Source of the DNA: JAWXUD01 sp044432945
GTDB lineage: Bacteria; Cyanobacteriota; Vampirovibrionia; Gastranaerophilales; Gastranaerophilaceae
Assembly: GCA_044432945.1 (NCBI GenBank)
Contig: JAWXUD010000005.1
Span: forward strand, 1-64,000
Length of the DNA stretch: 64,000 bases
Direction of reading: 5' to 3'
Within the stretch, counting starts at the first letter, position 1, and every line of letters begins with the position of its first letter. This document shows positions 52,305 through 60,607 of this stretch, one piece after another. The position numbers and the translations under genes were made by a program. Under the pieces are notes generated by a model that was not told the DNA's origin, made no database searches, and saw only the letters and a program-made list of their open reading frames with translations.

Positions 52305-53885
52305 TTAGCCCGAAATCGAAACGAAATTGTTAGCGAGATGTTGTGCATGGTTTTTCTTAAAAACAATGTCGCTACTCTCAACAAATTCTTTAAGCCCCAA
52401 GCTTAGGACTTTATTTGCCAAGTCCTCATTATTGAAAACAATAATCGTTTTAATATGCTTATCTTTTAGGGTTACGACCATATCTTCAAGTGCAAAAACA
52501 GCAGAAACGTCCATATTTTTTACCGATTGACAATCTAGGATAACGCATTTGCAATTTATTAAATCATCAATTCTAGAAAAAATTTGCGAAGCTGAGCCAA
52601 AAAACATTACACCGTCAATTTCTAGTCTCATAACCTCATCGCTCAAACAATTCTCGTCAAATCCAACATTCTCAACGCTAACATCAACTTGTTTTGACAT
52701 ACTATGAGCGAATAATAACGATGCAAGCACAATCCCAACAGCAACCGCCGTAATCAAATCATTGAATACTGTAATCAAAAATACGCACAACATAACTATT
52801 AAATCAGATTTAGGGGCGTGTTTTATGACCTTTAAAAACTTGTAATCAATAATATTTATCCCAACTTTAATCAAAATCCCTGCCAGTACAGATAAAGGGA
52901 TTTGAGAAGCGACAGGTGCAAGGCACACGAAAACTAATAACAAAAATACAGAATGCACAATGCCAGAAAGTCTTGAATTTCCTCCAGATTTGATGTTGAT
53001 AACCGTTCTCATCGTAGCTCCAGAACCAGCCAAGCCACCGAGTAAGCCTGATACCAGATTGCCCAATCCTTGCCCTATCAATTCTTTAGAAGAATCGTGT
53101 TTTGTTCTTGTCATAGAGTCAGCGACAATAGAGGTTAGTAAAGAGTCGATTGAGCCTAAAATAGCCAAAGTTATTGCAAAAGTCACGACAGTTTGCAATT
53201 GGGCAAACGAAAACGATGGAATATGTATTTGAGGAAGTATAAACGGGATTGCACCAATAGTCGGCACATTAAAGCTAAAAATAATTGATATTAACGAAAC
53301 CACAACCAACGCAATTAGCGAAGACGGAATTTTTGAATCAATTTTTTTGGGCGTCCAGAAAACAATCACTAAGGTAAGTATCCCCAAAATCACACTTTGA
53401 AGGTTTATAATAGGAATATTACCTGCAAAATGGATTAATTCGTGAATAACACTATCGTCAGCACCAAGCCCGAGTAGTGGATTGATTTGTAATAGAACAA
53501 TAATCGCTCCAATTCCGCTCATAAACCCTGAAACCACAGGGTAAGGGACGAATTTTATCACCTGACCAAATTTTAGCCCACCGAAAAACATTTGAAATAC
53601 ACCCGCTAAAGAGATTGTGGCAAAAATCATTCCAGTAGTTTCTAGCTCTAAAGCCGCAATTGAAGCGATGACAACCGTCATCGGTCCAGTAGGTCCAGTA
53701 ATCTGTGTAGATGTTCCGCCAAAAATTGCAGCGATAAATCCTGTTATGATAGCCCCGTAAAGTCCTGCACTAGCCCCTAAGCCACTAGCAACACCAAACG
53801 CTAAAGCCAAAGGTAATGCGATAATCCCCGCAGTAATACCACCAAAAATATTCCCTCTTAATAGCTTGATTTTATTTCGTTGCAT
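52305..53885 (-). CDS. SulP-family anion transporter with STAS domain
   Basis: A 526-residue SLC26/SulP transporter. The membrane domain has the signature GITAGIIALPLALAFGVASG, GPTGPMTVV and NLVSGLLGGLAGSGATMRTVINIKSGG. A C-terminal STAS domain (about residues 415-520) contains VILDCQSVKNMDVSAVFALE. Family members carry sulphate, bicarbonate (BicA in Cyanobacteria) or other anions; which one is not decidable here. No Shine-Dalgarno is present, and a TATAAT lies six bases before the ATG. Confidence 0.92.
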   Translation of the reverse strand: MQRNKIKLLRGNIFGGITAGIIALPLALAFGVASGLGASAGLYGAIITGFIAAIFGGTSTQITGPTGPMTVVIASIAALELETTGMIFATISLAGVFQMFFGGLKFGQVIKFVPYPVVSGFMSGIGAIIVLLQINPLLGLGADDSVIHELIHFAGNIPIINLQSVILGILTLVIVFWTPKKIDSKIPSSLIALVVVSLISIIFSFNVPTIGAIPFILPQIHIPSFSFAQLQTVVTFAITLAILGSIDSLLTSIVADSMTRTKHDSSKELIGQGLGNLVSGLLGGLAGSGATMRTVINIKSGGNSRLSGIVHSVFLLLVFVCLAPVASQIPLSVLAGILIKVGINIIDYKFLKVIKHAPKSDLIVMLCVFLITVFNDLITAVAVGIVLASLLFAHSMSKQVDVSVENVGFDENCLSDEVMRLEIDGVMFFGSASQIFSRIDDLINCKCVILDCQSVKNMDVSAVFALEDMVVTLKDKHIKTIIVFNNEDLANKVLSLGLKEFVESSDIVFKKNHAQHLANNFVSISG

Positions 53886-53888
53886 AAA

Positions 53889-53897
53889 ATTATTATA
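53889..53897 (-). promoter_or_regulatory. Extended -10 box placed for a leaderless sulP mRNA
   Basis: On the minus strand TGT-TATAAT (TATAAT at 53897-53892), then six bases (AATTTT) and the ATG at 53885. The -35 region is poor. There is no ribosome binding site. Confidence 0.5.
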
Positions 53898-53966
53898 ACA
53901 TTAAAAGGAAAATAAACGTTTTTAGCTTGTATTATAATTGTAACAAAAATTCTAATGTTGGCTTAC

Positions 53967-54935
53967 TTAAACTTCAAAAGCCGACTTGTTAGGATATAAT
54001 TTTTCTAATAAAATTTTCATATTCTCACGATCTTGCTGGGTGGCGTTTTCATTATCATTAACACAAAATAAATATGGATTTATATTTAACAAATCTTGTT
54101 CAATATTAGCGTGTCCCACTGGGAAATAAACAGCATCAATTTTATGTGTAAAATATTTCAAGCAAAATTTTCTTACAAAACGGTTATGTTCGATGTTCTT
54201 GTAATGAGCTTTTTTATTGGCTATACAATAATATGCAACAAGTGTTCTTTCAATAGTGTCATAAGTTCGAAACCTTCTGGTCAACAACTTGTCATATTCT
54301 TCTTTGAATTCATTTATGCAGGCGATATAATCAGATTTTTTATAAGCGTCTATATTGTGATGATTTAGATATTTGCATTTGATATCTCTACCCAATTTGT
54401 CACATGTTTTTTCATAAGAATTTAGTACAGTTGATTGGTACATTAGAAACTGATCTTCTTCCTTTAATCTTATGCTAAATCTAAATATAGGTTTGCCATC
54501 TATTTTAAAGAAAAAACTTTTCTTTGTATCACTAAAAAACAGCATATCATCGTTAGCATATAAAAAATGTTCACTTAGTCCTTTGATATACGGCAACCTT
54601 GATTCTATGGTATTAGAATTGTATATCGGCAAGTGTTTTTCATCAAATAGATCCTTAAGATCAACGAGATTGATTTTATTATTGCTCATATTCAACCATT
54701 TAGGAATTTGGTTGTCGGTTACGATATGGATTTTATTTATCCAAGGTGTATGTTTTTCTACAGAACGCAATGAGTATTTAAGCTCGTCAGAGGATATAAT
54801 TCGTGCCTCGTTTAACGCTACTGGATCTATGTTTTTATCAGCTCCAGAATATCTGTTTCTCTTTTTTAACCACTCGATATCGTTTCCATCTACCCATAAG
54901 TAGACTAAATCCACCGCAAAATCTCCATTAGTCAT
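53967..54935 (-). CDS. Stealth-family sugar-phosphate transferase
   Basis: A 322-residue protein of the Stealth family, which transfers hexose-1-phosphate units when building phosphodiester-linked capsules. Conserved region 1 is VDLVYLWVDGND. Region 2 is ELKYSLRSVEKHTPWINKIHIVTDNQIPKWL, followed by FLYANDDMLFF. Later regions (YPVGHANIEQDLL-like) are present. AAAGTGAGG precedes the ATG. It is divergent from the rfb operon, across the large inverted repeat. Confidence 0.85.
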   Translation of the reverse strand: MTNGDFAVDLVYLWVDGNDIEWLKKRNRYSGADKNIDPVALNEARIISSDELKYSLRSVEKHTPWINKIHIVTDNQIPKWLNMSNNKINLVDLKDLFDEKHLPIYNSNTIESRLPYIKGLSEHFLYANDDMLFFSDTKKSFFFKIDGKPIFRFSIRLKEEDQFLMYQSTVLNSYEKTCDKLGRDIKCKYLNHHNIDAYKKSDYIACINEFKEEYDKLLTRRFRTYDTIERTLVAYYCIANKKAHYKNIEHNRFVRKFCLKYFTHKIDAVYFPVGHANIEQDLLNINPYLFCVNDNENATQQDRENMKILLEKLYPNKSAFEV

Positions 54936-55359
54936 ATAACCTCACTTTCACCATGACTTTATCATACTAGGTGTGTGAAGTCAATATTAAACATTGCATT
55001 TATTTAATTTTTTCAAGGTTATATTGTTGGTTTTTTTTACAATTCTTTAGATAACTAGCAAAAAATATTGTTTAAATTTTATTAATTGCCACCTTCCTTA
55101 ATTACAAATTCAAATCATTACACTAATTGTTTAACACAATATTTATTATGTAAGATGTTGGAATTATACTTAATGTATAATGCTTTTAAGATAACGGATT
55201 TTGCTTGAATTTAAAATATTAATTTAAAATATTTATGGCTACGTGTTTGATATTTATTATGTTTTTGCTACTATAAAATAGCAGGCTTAACATGATAAAT
55301 ATTTGTGTTAAACAATTAGTGTAATGATTTGAATTTGTAATTAAGGAAGGTGGCAATTA
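54936..55359. other. 424-base divergent intergenic region with large inverted repeat
   Basis: No coding sequence is seen here. It holds two near-identical arms in opposite orientation and a 131-base AT-rich centre. In the centre, a rightward promoter candidate is TTGATA (55247-55252), 19 bases, TATAAA (55272-55277). A weaker rightward one is TTGCTT (55201-55206), 18 bases, TAAAAT (55225-55230). The 54936-55070 part shows nothing further. Confidence 0.7.
55071..55154 (+). repeat. Left arm of large inverted repeat
   Basis: Reverse complement of 55286-55371. Bases 55081-55139 (59) match perfectly. Beyond them only one mismatch at 55080, one further mismatch and two single-base gaps are seen. 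Read on the minus strand it contains GGAAGGTGGCAATTA followed by ATA, a copy of the 55360 gene's ribosome binding site with the ATG changed to ATA. Confidence 0.95.
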
Positions 55360-55371
55360 ATGAAATTTAAA
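55286..55371 (-). repeat. Right arm of large inverted repeat
   Basis: Partner of 55071-55154, with perfect match over 55303-55361. It includes the ribosome binding site and the first four codons of the glycosyltransferase gene at 55360. Confidence 0.95.
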
Positions 55372-56397
55372 GACAAGATAGATATATTTATAATAACTTA
55401 TAATCGTTCAAAAAAATTACAAAAAACTTTAGAGCAACTGCTTTGTGTCAATTCTCCGATTAATAATTTTGAGATATTTATTATCGATAATAACTCAACT
55501 GATAATACTGAAAATATTGTTAAAGAATTTCAACTAAATCATGCTAATTTGAAATATCAAAAAAATAAGTATAATATTGGAGGCAACGCAAATATTGTAA
55601 AAGCGTTTTATAAAGCAAGTAAAGATTATGTATGGGTGCTTGCTGATAATGATGATTATTCTTGGGAATCGTGGAAGCAAGTCGAGCAAGGGGTTATTGA
55701 CAACAATGATGCAATTATTGTCGCAGTTTTCGACAACCCTCGATATGATGTTGCAACATTGTTTATTCAAGCAACATTTCTTCCGGGTGTAATTTATAAA
55801 ACCTCACTCATTGATGATACTGTTATGGGGAATATGGAATTTAATATATCAAATATGTTTCCTCATCTAGCCCTATCATCAAAATTAATAAATGAAGATT
55901 TAAAAATATCTTGTGTTGATAATTCCGTTGTTATTAATGGAGATAATTATGATGAAAACGGAGAGTATGAATATACAAGAGGATATCAGAAGGATTCTAT
56001 TCATCCATTACAGCGTGATATGAATTGGTTTACGGGCTATGCAAATTCTTTACACATGATTAAGGATAAAAAAACAAGAAACTATATTATTCGCAACAAT
56101 AAATGCTGTGCAGGGTTAAATTCGGCGCAAGCGTTTTATTTTAATAAAAAAGAATCAAATGGCAGTATATATAATATGCTCAGTATTTTTTCAGTATTAA
56201 ATTGGTCAGATAAAGTTAGATTTTTATTAAATATGATTTTTGTTAATAGCTTATATTTATTTGTCTACATACATGTTGAAAAACGTTTTGTAAATAATAA
56301 CACTGAACTGCAAGTTATATGGAGAATGAAATTATTTAATTGCATTAAAACAAATTTATTTAAGTATAAGAAAAAACTTAAAAGGATCGTTAGATGA
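55360..56397 (+). CDS. Family 2 glycosyltransferase of the polysaccharide locus
   Basis: A 345-residue GT-A enzyme. IDIFIITYNRSKKLQKTLEQL, IFIIDNNSTDNT and VWVLADNDDY (DxD) are the sugar-nucleotide motifs. The C-terminal 120 residues contain a hydrophobic stretch (FLLNMIFVNSLYLFVYI) and a basic tail, so it may sit on the membrane. GGAAGGTGG precedes the ATG; this site lies inside the right arm of the inverted repeat. Its stop overlaps the rfbF start (ATGA), so it leads the CDP-sugar operon. Confidence 0.88.
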   Translation: MKFKDKIDIFIITYNRSKKLQKTLEQLLCVNSPINNFEIFIIDNNSTDNTENIVKEFQLNHANLKYQKNKYNIGGNANIVKAFYKASKDYVWVLADNDDYSWESWKQVEQGVIDNNDAIIVAVFDNPRYDVATLFIQATFLPGVIYKTSLIDDTVMGNMEFNISNMFPHLALSSKLINEDLKISCVDNSVVINGDNYDENGEYEYTRGYQKDSIHPLQRDMNWFTGYANSLHMIKDKKTRNYIIRNNKCCAGLNSAQAFYFNKKESNGSIYNMLSIFSVLNWSDKVRFLLNMIFVNSLYLFVYIHVEKRFVNNNTELQVIWRMKLFNCIKTNLFKYKKKLKRIVR

Positions 56398-57173
56398 AAG
56401 TTGTTATATTGGCTGGTGGACTAGGAACCAGATTGTCAGAAGAAACAAGTTTAATGCCAAAACCCATGGTTGAAATTGGAGGCAAGCCTATTTTATGGCA
56501 CATAATGAAAACTTATTCTCATTATGGCTTCAATGATTTTATTGTTTTAACAGGCTATAAATCTCATGTTATAAAAGATTATTTTGTAAATTATTACAAT
56601 CGTTATTCTGATATTACGATTGATATGAACAACAATTTTGTTGAAATCCATAAAACAAGAACTGAACCTTGGAGAGTTACTATGCTTTACACTGGTCAAA
56701 ATTGTATGACTGGTGGACGAATTAAAAAAGCTACTAAATACCTGCAAGGCGAACCATTTTTGCTAACTTACGGAGATGGGGTTGCCAATATTGACGTTTT
56801 AAAAACCATTGAGCAACATAAAGCTTCCAAAAATTTGATAACAATGACTGCAATTCAGCCTGTTGGAAGATTTGGGGCGTTGGACATGGATAGCAATAAT
56901 TCAATCAAATCTTTTAAAGAAAAACCTATAAGTGGTGGTTCATGGATTAATGGTGGATATTTTGTTTGCGAAAATGAAGTCCTTAATTACATAGATGACG
57001 GCGATGATGTTGTTTTTGAACGTAAACCATTGGAAAATTTGGCGAAAGACGGTAAACTTGGTGCTTATAAACATAATGGTTTTTGGCAACCGATGGACAC
57101 ACTAAAAGACAAAAACGACTTAAATAATTTGTGGCTAAACGAGAAAGCGCCTTGGAAAGTGTGGGATAAATAA
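56394..57173 (+). CDS. rfbF: Glucose-1-phosphate cytidylyltransferase
   Basis: A 259-residue nucleotidyltransferase making CDP-glucose from CTP and glucose-1-phosphate, the first step to 3,6-dideoxyhexoses. The N-terminal LAGGLGTRLSEET loop, MPKPMVEIGGKPILWHIMK, YGDGVANID and GGSWINGGYFV are diagnostic. Length matches RfbF/DdhA. It overlaps the preceding glycosyltransferase by four bases and rfbG by one. Confidence 0.95.
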   Translation: MKVVILAGGLGTRLSEETSLMPKPMVEIGGKPILWHIMKTYSHYGFNDFIVLTGYKSHVIKDYFVNYYNRYSDITIDMNNNFVEIHKTRTEPWRVTMLYTGQNCMTGGRIKKATKYLQGEPFLLTYGDGVANIDVLKTIEQHKASKNLITMTAIQPVGRFGALDMDSNNSIKSFKEKPISGGSWINGGYFVCENEVLNYIDDGDDVVFERKPLENLAKDGKLGAYKHNGFWQPMDTLKDKNDLNNLWLNEKAPWKVWDK

Positions 57174-58231
57174 TGTTTAACAATATTTACAAGGATAAAA
57201 AAGTTTTATTAACAGGCATTACTGGATTTAAGGGTTCTTGGCTTGCTTTGTGGCTAAAAGAATTGGGTGCAGATGTATTAGGCTACGGTTTAGCTCCTAA
57301 TACAAAGCCTTCAATGTTTCAAGAGTTAAATATTGCCGAAAAAACCCCTACAGTAATTGGAAGTATTTGCAATCAAGAGCTTATAGAAAAAACATTTGAT
57401 GATTTCAAGCCCGAGTTTGTTTTTCATCTGGCAGCTCAACCTTTGGTACGGCTTTCTTATAGTGAGCCTGTTTCAACTTATCAAACAAATGTAATGGGAA
57501 CATTGAACGTTTTAGAGGCCGCGAGAAAATGTGGTTCAGTAAAATCCTTTGTTAATGTTACAACAGACAAATGCTATGAAAACAAAGAAATTGATCGTGG
57601 CTATAGGGAAGATGAGCCAATGGGCGGGTATGATATGTATTCTTCTTCAAAAGGGTGTGTTGAAATAATGTCAAGTTCTTATCGCCGTTCATTTTTGCAA
57701 AATGGATACCCTTTAGCGACAGCAAGAGCTGGTAACGTGATCGGTGGTGGAGATTGGGCTTTAGATAGATTAATTCCAGATTGTATCAGTTCGATAAATA
57801 ATGAGATGAAAATTGAAATAAGAAACCCAATTGCAGTGCGTCCTTGGCAACATGTTCTCGAGCCACTTTCAGGGTATTTATTGCTAGGGCAGAAACTTTA
57901 TGAAGAAGGTCAAAAATTCGCAGACGGGTTTAATTTTGGACCAAATGAGGATAGTGTTTTAACGGTTGCAGACGTCTCTCAAAGAGTTTGTAATTTTTAT
58001 GAAAAAGGCGAAGTTTTTGTGGGTGAAAAATCAAATTTGCACGAGGCTGGACTTTTGATGCTCAATATTGAAAAAGTCAAAGAAGTTTTGAATTGGACAC
58101 CCGCCTTAACGGTAGATGAGGCTATTAAAACTACTGTAGAATGGTATAAAAGATTTTATAATAATGAAGAAATTGAAGAATTTACAATCAATCAATTAAA
58201 AGAATATCAAAGGAAAATTAAGTGGGCATAA
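57173..58231 (+). CDS. rfbG: CDP-glucose 4,6-dehydratase
   Basis: A 352-residue short-chain dehydrogenase/reductase that converts CDP-glucose to CDP-4-keto-6-deoxyglucose. The NAD motif LTGITGFKGSWLALWL, FHLAAQPLVRLSY and the YxxxK pair in YDMYSSSKGCVE are present, with ARAGNVIGGGDWALDRLIPD downstream. Its C-terminus (TVDEAIKTTVEWYKRFY, EYQRKIKW) recurs in the chimeric gene at 58965. The gene ends ten bases inside the next frame. Confidence 0.95.
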   Translation: MFNNIYKDKKVLLTGITGFKGSWLALWLKELGADVLGYGLAPNTKPSMFQELNIAEKTPTVIGSICNQELIEKTFDDFKPEFVFHLAAQPLVRLSYSEPVSTYQTNVMGTLNVLEAARKCGSVKSFVNVTTDKCYENKEIDRGYREDEPMGGYDMYSSSKGCVEIMSSSYRRSFLQNGYPLATARAGNVIGGGDWALDRLIPDCISSINNEMKIEIRNPIAVRPWQHVLEPLSGYLLLGQKLYEEGQKFADGFNFGPNEDSVLTVADVSQRVCNFYEKGEVFVGEKSNLHEAGLLMLNIEKVKEVLNWTPALTVDEAIKTTVEWYKRFYNNEEIEEFTINQLKEYQRKIKWA

Positions 58232-58947
58232 AGAAGTTTTATTTGAAAAGAATCCAAAGAAAGCAAAAATTTGGCGTTGAAAATTGGGGACGCTCCAATG
58301 CAATAAGTGTTAAAAAATCATACTCCAAACTTTTTAATAGAATTAAAGGACTAAAGTTGATTATTTACGGGGAAAATAATGTAATTGAATTTGATAACGA
58401 TGTGCGATTTATTAATTCTCGAATTGTCATAAATGGTAATAACGCAAATTTTATAATCGGCAAAAATTCAAATATTTCAAATGCGAATATTACGATAGAT
58501 GGAGATAATGTAAATTTTAAAATTGGTAAAGATGCATACTTTGAAAGTTTGTATTCTGTAATATCTGGTTGTAATACAGCTAACAATATAAATGTTGATA
58601 TTGGCGACAATTGTTCCTTTGGTGCAAATATGAGAATATTTGCAGGTGGGTGGGAAAATAACAACCTCATAATAGGTGACAATTGTATGTGTTCTAGAGA
58701 TGTAAGCATATACACTCACGATGGGCATAATATTTTTGATAAAAACAATTATGCCAAAAATTCAATTTCTATTGGCAATAATGTTTGGTTAGGACATGGC
58801 TCATATATTGCAAAGAACACATGCCTTAATGATGATACAATAGTTGGAGCAAAAAGTTTTGTAAACAAACAATTTGAACAAAGGAATATTATCATTGCTG
58901 GTAATCCCGCAAAAATAATTAAAAAAAATGTATATTTTAAACAATAA
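58222..58947 (+). CDS. Left-handed beta-helix acyltransferase
   Basis: A 241-residue hexapeptide-repeat transferase. Imperfect hexads (VRFINSRIVINGNNANFIIG, IDIGDNCSFGANMRI, IGNNVWLGHGSYIA) cover residues 50-220. The end IIAGNPAKIIKKN is typical of O-acetyltransferases using acetyl-CoA. An active-site-type histidine is in YTHDGHNIF. GTG start with AAAGGAAAA upstream; it overlaps rfbG by ten bases. It probably acetylates a sugar of this polysaccharide. Confidence 0.85.
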   Translation: MGIKKFYLKRIQRKQKFGVENWGRSNAISVKKSYSKLFNRIKGLKLIIYGENNVIEFDNDVRFINSRIVINGNNANFIIGKNSNISNANITIDGDNVNFKIGKDAYFESLYSVISGCNTANNINVDIGDNCSFGANMRIFAGGWENNNLIIGDNCMCSRDVSIYTHDGHNIFDKNNYAKNSISIGNNVWLGHGSYIAKNTCLNDDTIVGAKSFVNKQFEQRNIIIAGNPAKIIKKNVYFKQ

Positions 58948-58964
58948 CCTGAAGAGGATACAAA

Positions 58965-59279
58965 ATGAAGCAAAGAGCAAGTGCTACACTTAAAGAAATA
59001 AAAAAAATAATTTTATATATGATACACAAGGCTAATGTTTCACATGTTGGTACAGCCTTTAGTGCCGTTGATATTTTATGTCCGCTATATTTTAATGTTG
59101 AAAAGGTAAACAGAGCATTAGGTCGGATTCCGACACTAACCGTGGATGAAGCAATTTTAAATACAGTTGAATGGTACAAAAAGTTTTATAATGACGAAAA
59201 TATAATGGAATTTACAATTGAACAAATCAAAGAATACGAGGAGAATATAAAGTGGAACAAAAGCTACGCAATAAAGTAA
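58965..59279 (+). pseudogene. Chimeric scar: transketolase N-terminus joined to rfbG C-terminus
   Basis: A 104-residue open frame made of two unrelated parts. Residues 1-44 (IKKIILYMIHKANVSHVGTA, FSAVDILCPLYFN) look like the start of a transketolase N-terminal subunit. Residues 45-100 (TLTVDEAILNTVEWYKKFY, FTIEQIKEY) match the last 55 residues of the RfbG in this same locus, at about two thirds identity by eye. No complete catalytic domain remains, so it is judged non-functional. GAAGAGGATA precedes the ATG. It overlaps the rfbH start by 28 bases. Confidence 0.8.
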
Positions 59280-60607
59280 AAGAAGCAGCTAGAGAATATT
59301 TTAATGAAATACATAATAAACCACGTGAGTTTAAATATATTCCGCCATCTGGAAAACTTTTAGGAGTTGAAGAATTGGAAAATATGATTGATGCTTCACT
59401 TGATATGTGGCTTACTGCAGGAAGGTTTAATGATGAATTTGAAAAAAAATTCGCTAAATATATGGGTGTAAAATATGCCCTTTCAACAAATTCAGGCTCG
59501 TCAGCAAACTTATTGGCATTTTCAGCATTAACCTCTCATAAATTAGGCGATAGGGCCATAAAAAAAGGTGATGAGGTCATAACCGTAGCAGCTGGTTTTC
59601 CAACAACAATAAATCCAATTATTCAACAAGGTTGCATACCTGTTTTTATTGATTGCGAAATAGGAACATATAATATTGATGCGTCAAAAATAGAAGAAGC
59701 AATCACTGATAAAACAAAAGCCATATTTATAGCACATACCTTGGGCAACATGTTTGATTTAGAGAAGATTAAAGAAATTTCAAACAAATATAACCTTTGG
59801 TTAATAGAAGACACTTGTGATGCTTTAGGTGGTGAATATAAAGGGCAAAAAGCAGGTACAATTGGTGATATTGGAACTTTTAGTTTTTATCCTGCACATC
59901 ATTTAACAATGGGCGAAGGTGGGGCTGTTATAACAAACAATTCTGTTCTTCAAAGAGCAATTATGTCTTTTAGAGATTGGGGTAGAGATTGTATTTGCCC
60001 TCCAGGTAAAGACGGTGTTTGCAATAAAAGATTTTCGCAACAATTAGGTAATCTTCCTTATGGATATGACCATAAATATACATACTCTCATATTGGTTTT
60101 AATTTAAAAATTACAGATTGGCAAGCAGCCTTGGGTTGTTCACAAATCGATAAACTTGATGGCTTTTTGAAAATAAGAGAACGAAACGCTTTGTTGTTAA
60201 CTGAAAGGTTGTCGGATTTGCAAGATTATTTAATATTGCCAACAATTGAAGATGGGTGTAAGCCATCTTGGTTTGGGTATTTGATTTCTGTTAAAGAAAA
60301 TGCTCCATTTACAAAACAAGCGCTTGTTGAATACTTGGAAAAAAATGGGATTGGAACTCGTCAATTATTTGCAGGTAATATTCTGCGTCAGCCAATGATT
60401 GTTGAAAGTGACATCGAATTTAAAATTGGCAAAATTCCACAAATACTTAATCCTAAAATGTTAACAGAGGACATTTATAAATTATTGCCAAACACTGAAT
60501 TTATTATGAACAATACTTTTTGGGTTGGGGTTTTCCCTGCGTTAGGAGAGAAAGAAATTACAAAAATTGCCAATACAATTAGAGTGTTTATTGAGGGGAA
60601 AGTATAA
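59252..60607 (+). CDS. rfbH: CDP-4-keto-6-deoxyglucose 3-dehydrase
   Basis: A 451-residue PMP/iron-sulphur enzyme of the DegT/StrS aminotransferase fold that removes the C3 hydroxyl (E1, RfbH/DdhC). The PLP lysine is replaced by histidine (H216 in FYPAHHLTMGEGG), and the [2Fe-2S] cysteines C189, C247, C249 and C257 keep the exact C-X57-C-X1-C-X7-C spacing known for E1. The reductase partner (E3/DdhD) is not in the window. GTG start with GAGGAGA upstream; its start overlaps the chimeric scar. Confidence 0.95.
   Translation: MEQKLRNKVKEAAREYFNEIHNKPREFKYIPPSGKLLGVEELENMIDASLDMWLTAGRFNDEFEKKFAKYMGVKYALSTNSGSSANLLAFSALTSHKLGDRAIKKGDEVITVAAGFPTTINPIIQQGCIPVFIDCEIGTYNIDASKIEEAITDKTKAIFIAHTLGNMFDLEKIKEISNKYNLWLIEDTCDALGGEYKGQKAGTIGDIGTFSFYPAHHLTMGEGGAVITNNSVLQRAIMSFRDWGRDCICPPGKDGVCNKRFSQQLGNLPYGYDHKYTYSHIGFNLKITDWQAALGCSQIDKLDGFLKIRERNALLLTERLSDLQDYLILPTIEDGCKPSWFGYLISVKENAPFTKQALVEYLEKNGIGTRQLFAGNILRQPMIVESDIEFKIGKIPQILNPKMLTEDIYKLLPNTEFIMNNTFWVGVFPALGEKEITKIANTIRVFIEGKV

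Noticed and set aside
54472..54903. 143-codon plus-strand frame inside the Stealth gene
   Set aside because: Antisense shadow; the minus strand carries both conserved Stealth regions.
55071..55371. Insertion sequence or MITE with terminal inverted repeats
   Set aside because: No target-site duplication is visible at the outer ends, no transposase, and the right arm contains the functional start of a gene. Not fully excluded.
55071..55371. Very large transcription terminator
   Set aside because: The 131-base centre and the presence of a ribosome binding site in the arm do not fit a terminator.
58969..59092. A functional transketolase N-terminal subunit
   Set aside because: Only about 44 residues remain before the sequence turns into rfbG C-terminus; no thiamine-binding part.
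59252..60607. Ordinary sugar aminotransferase (DegT type)
   Set aside because: The PLP lysine is histidine and the four iron-sulphur cysteines have the exact E1 spacing.
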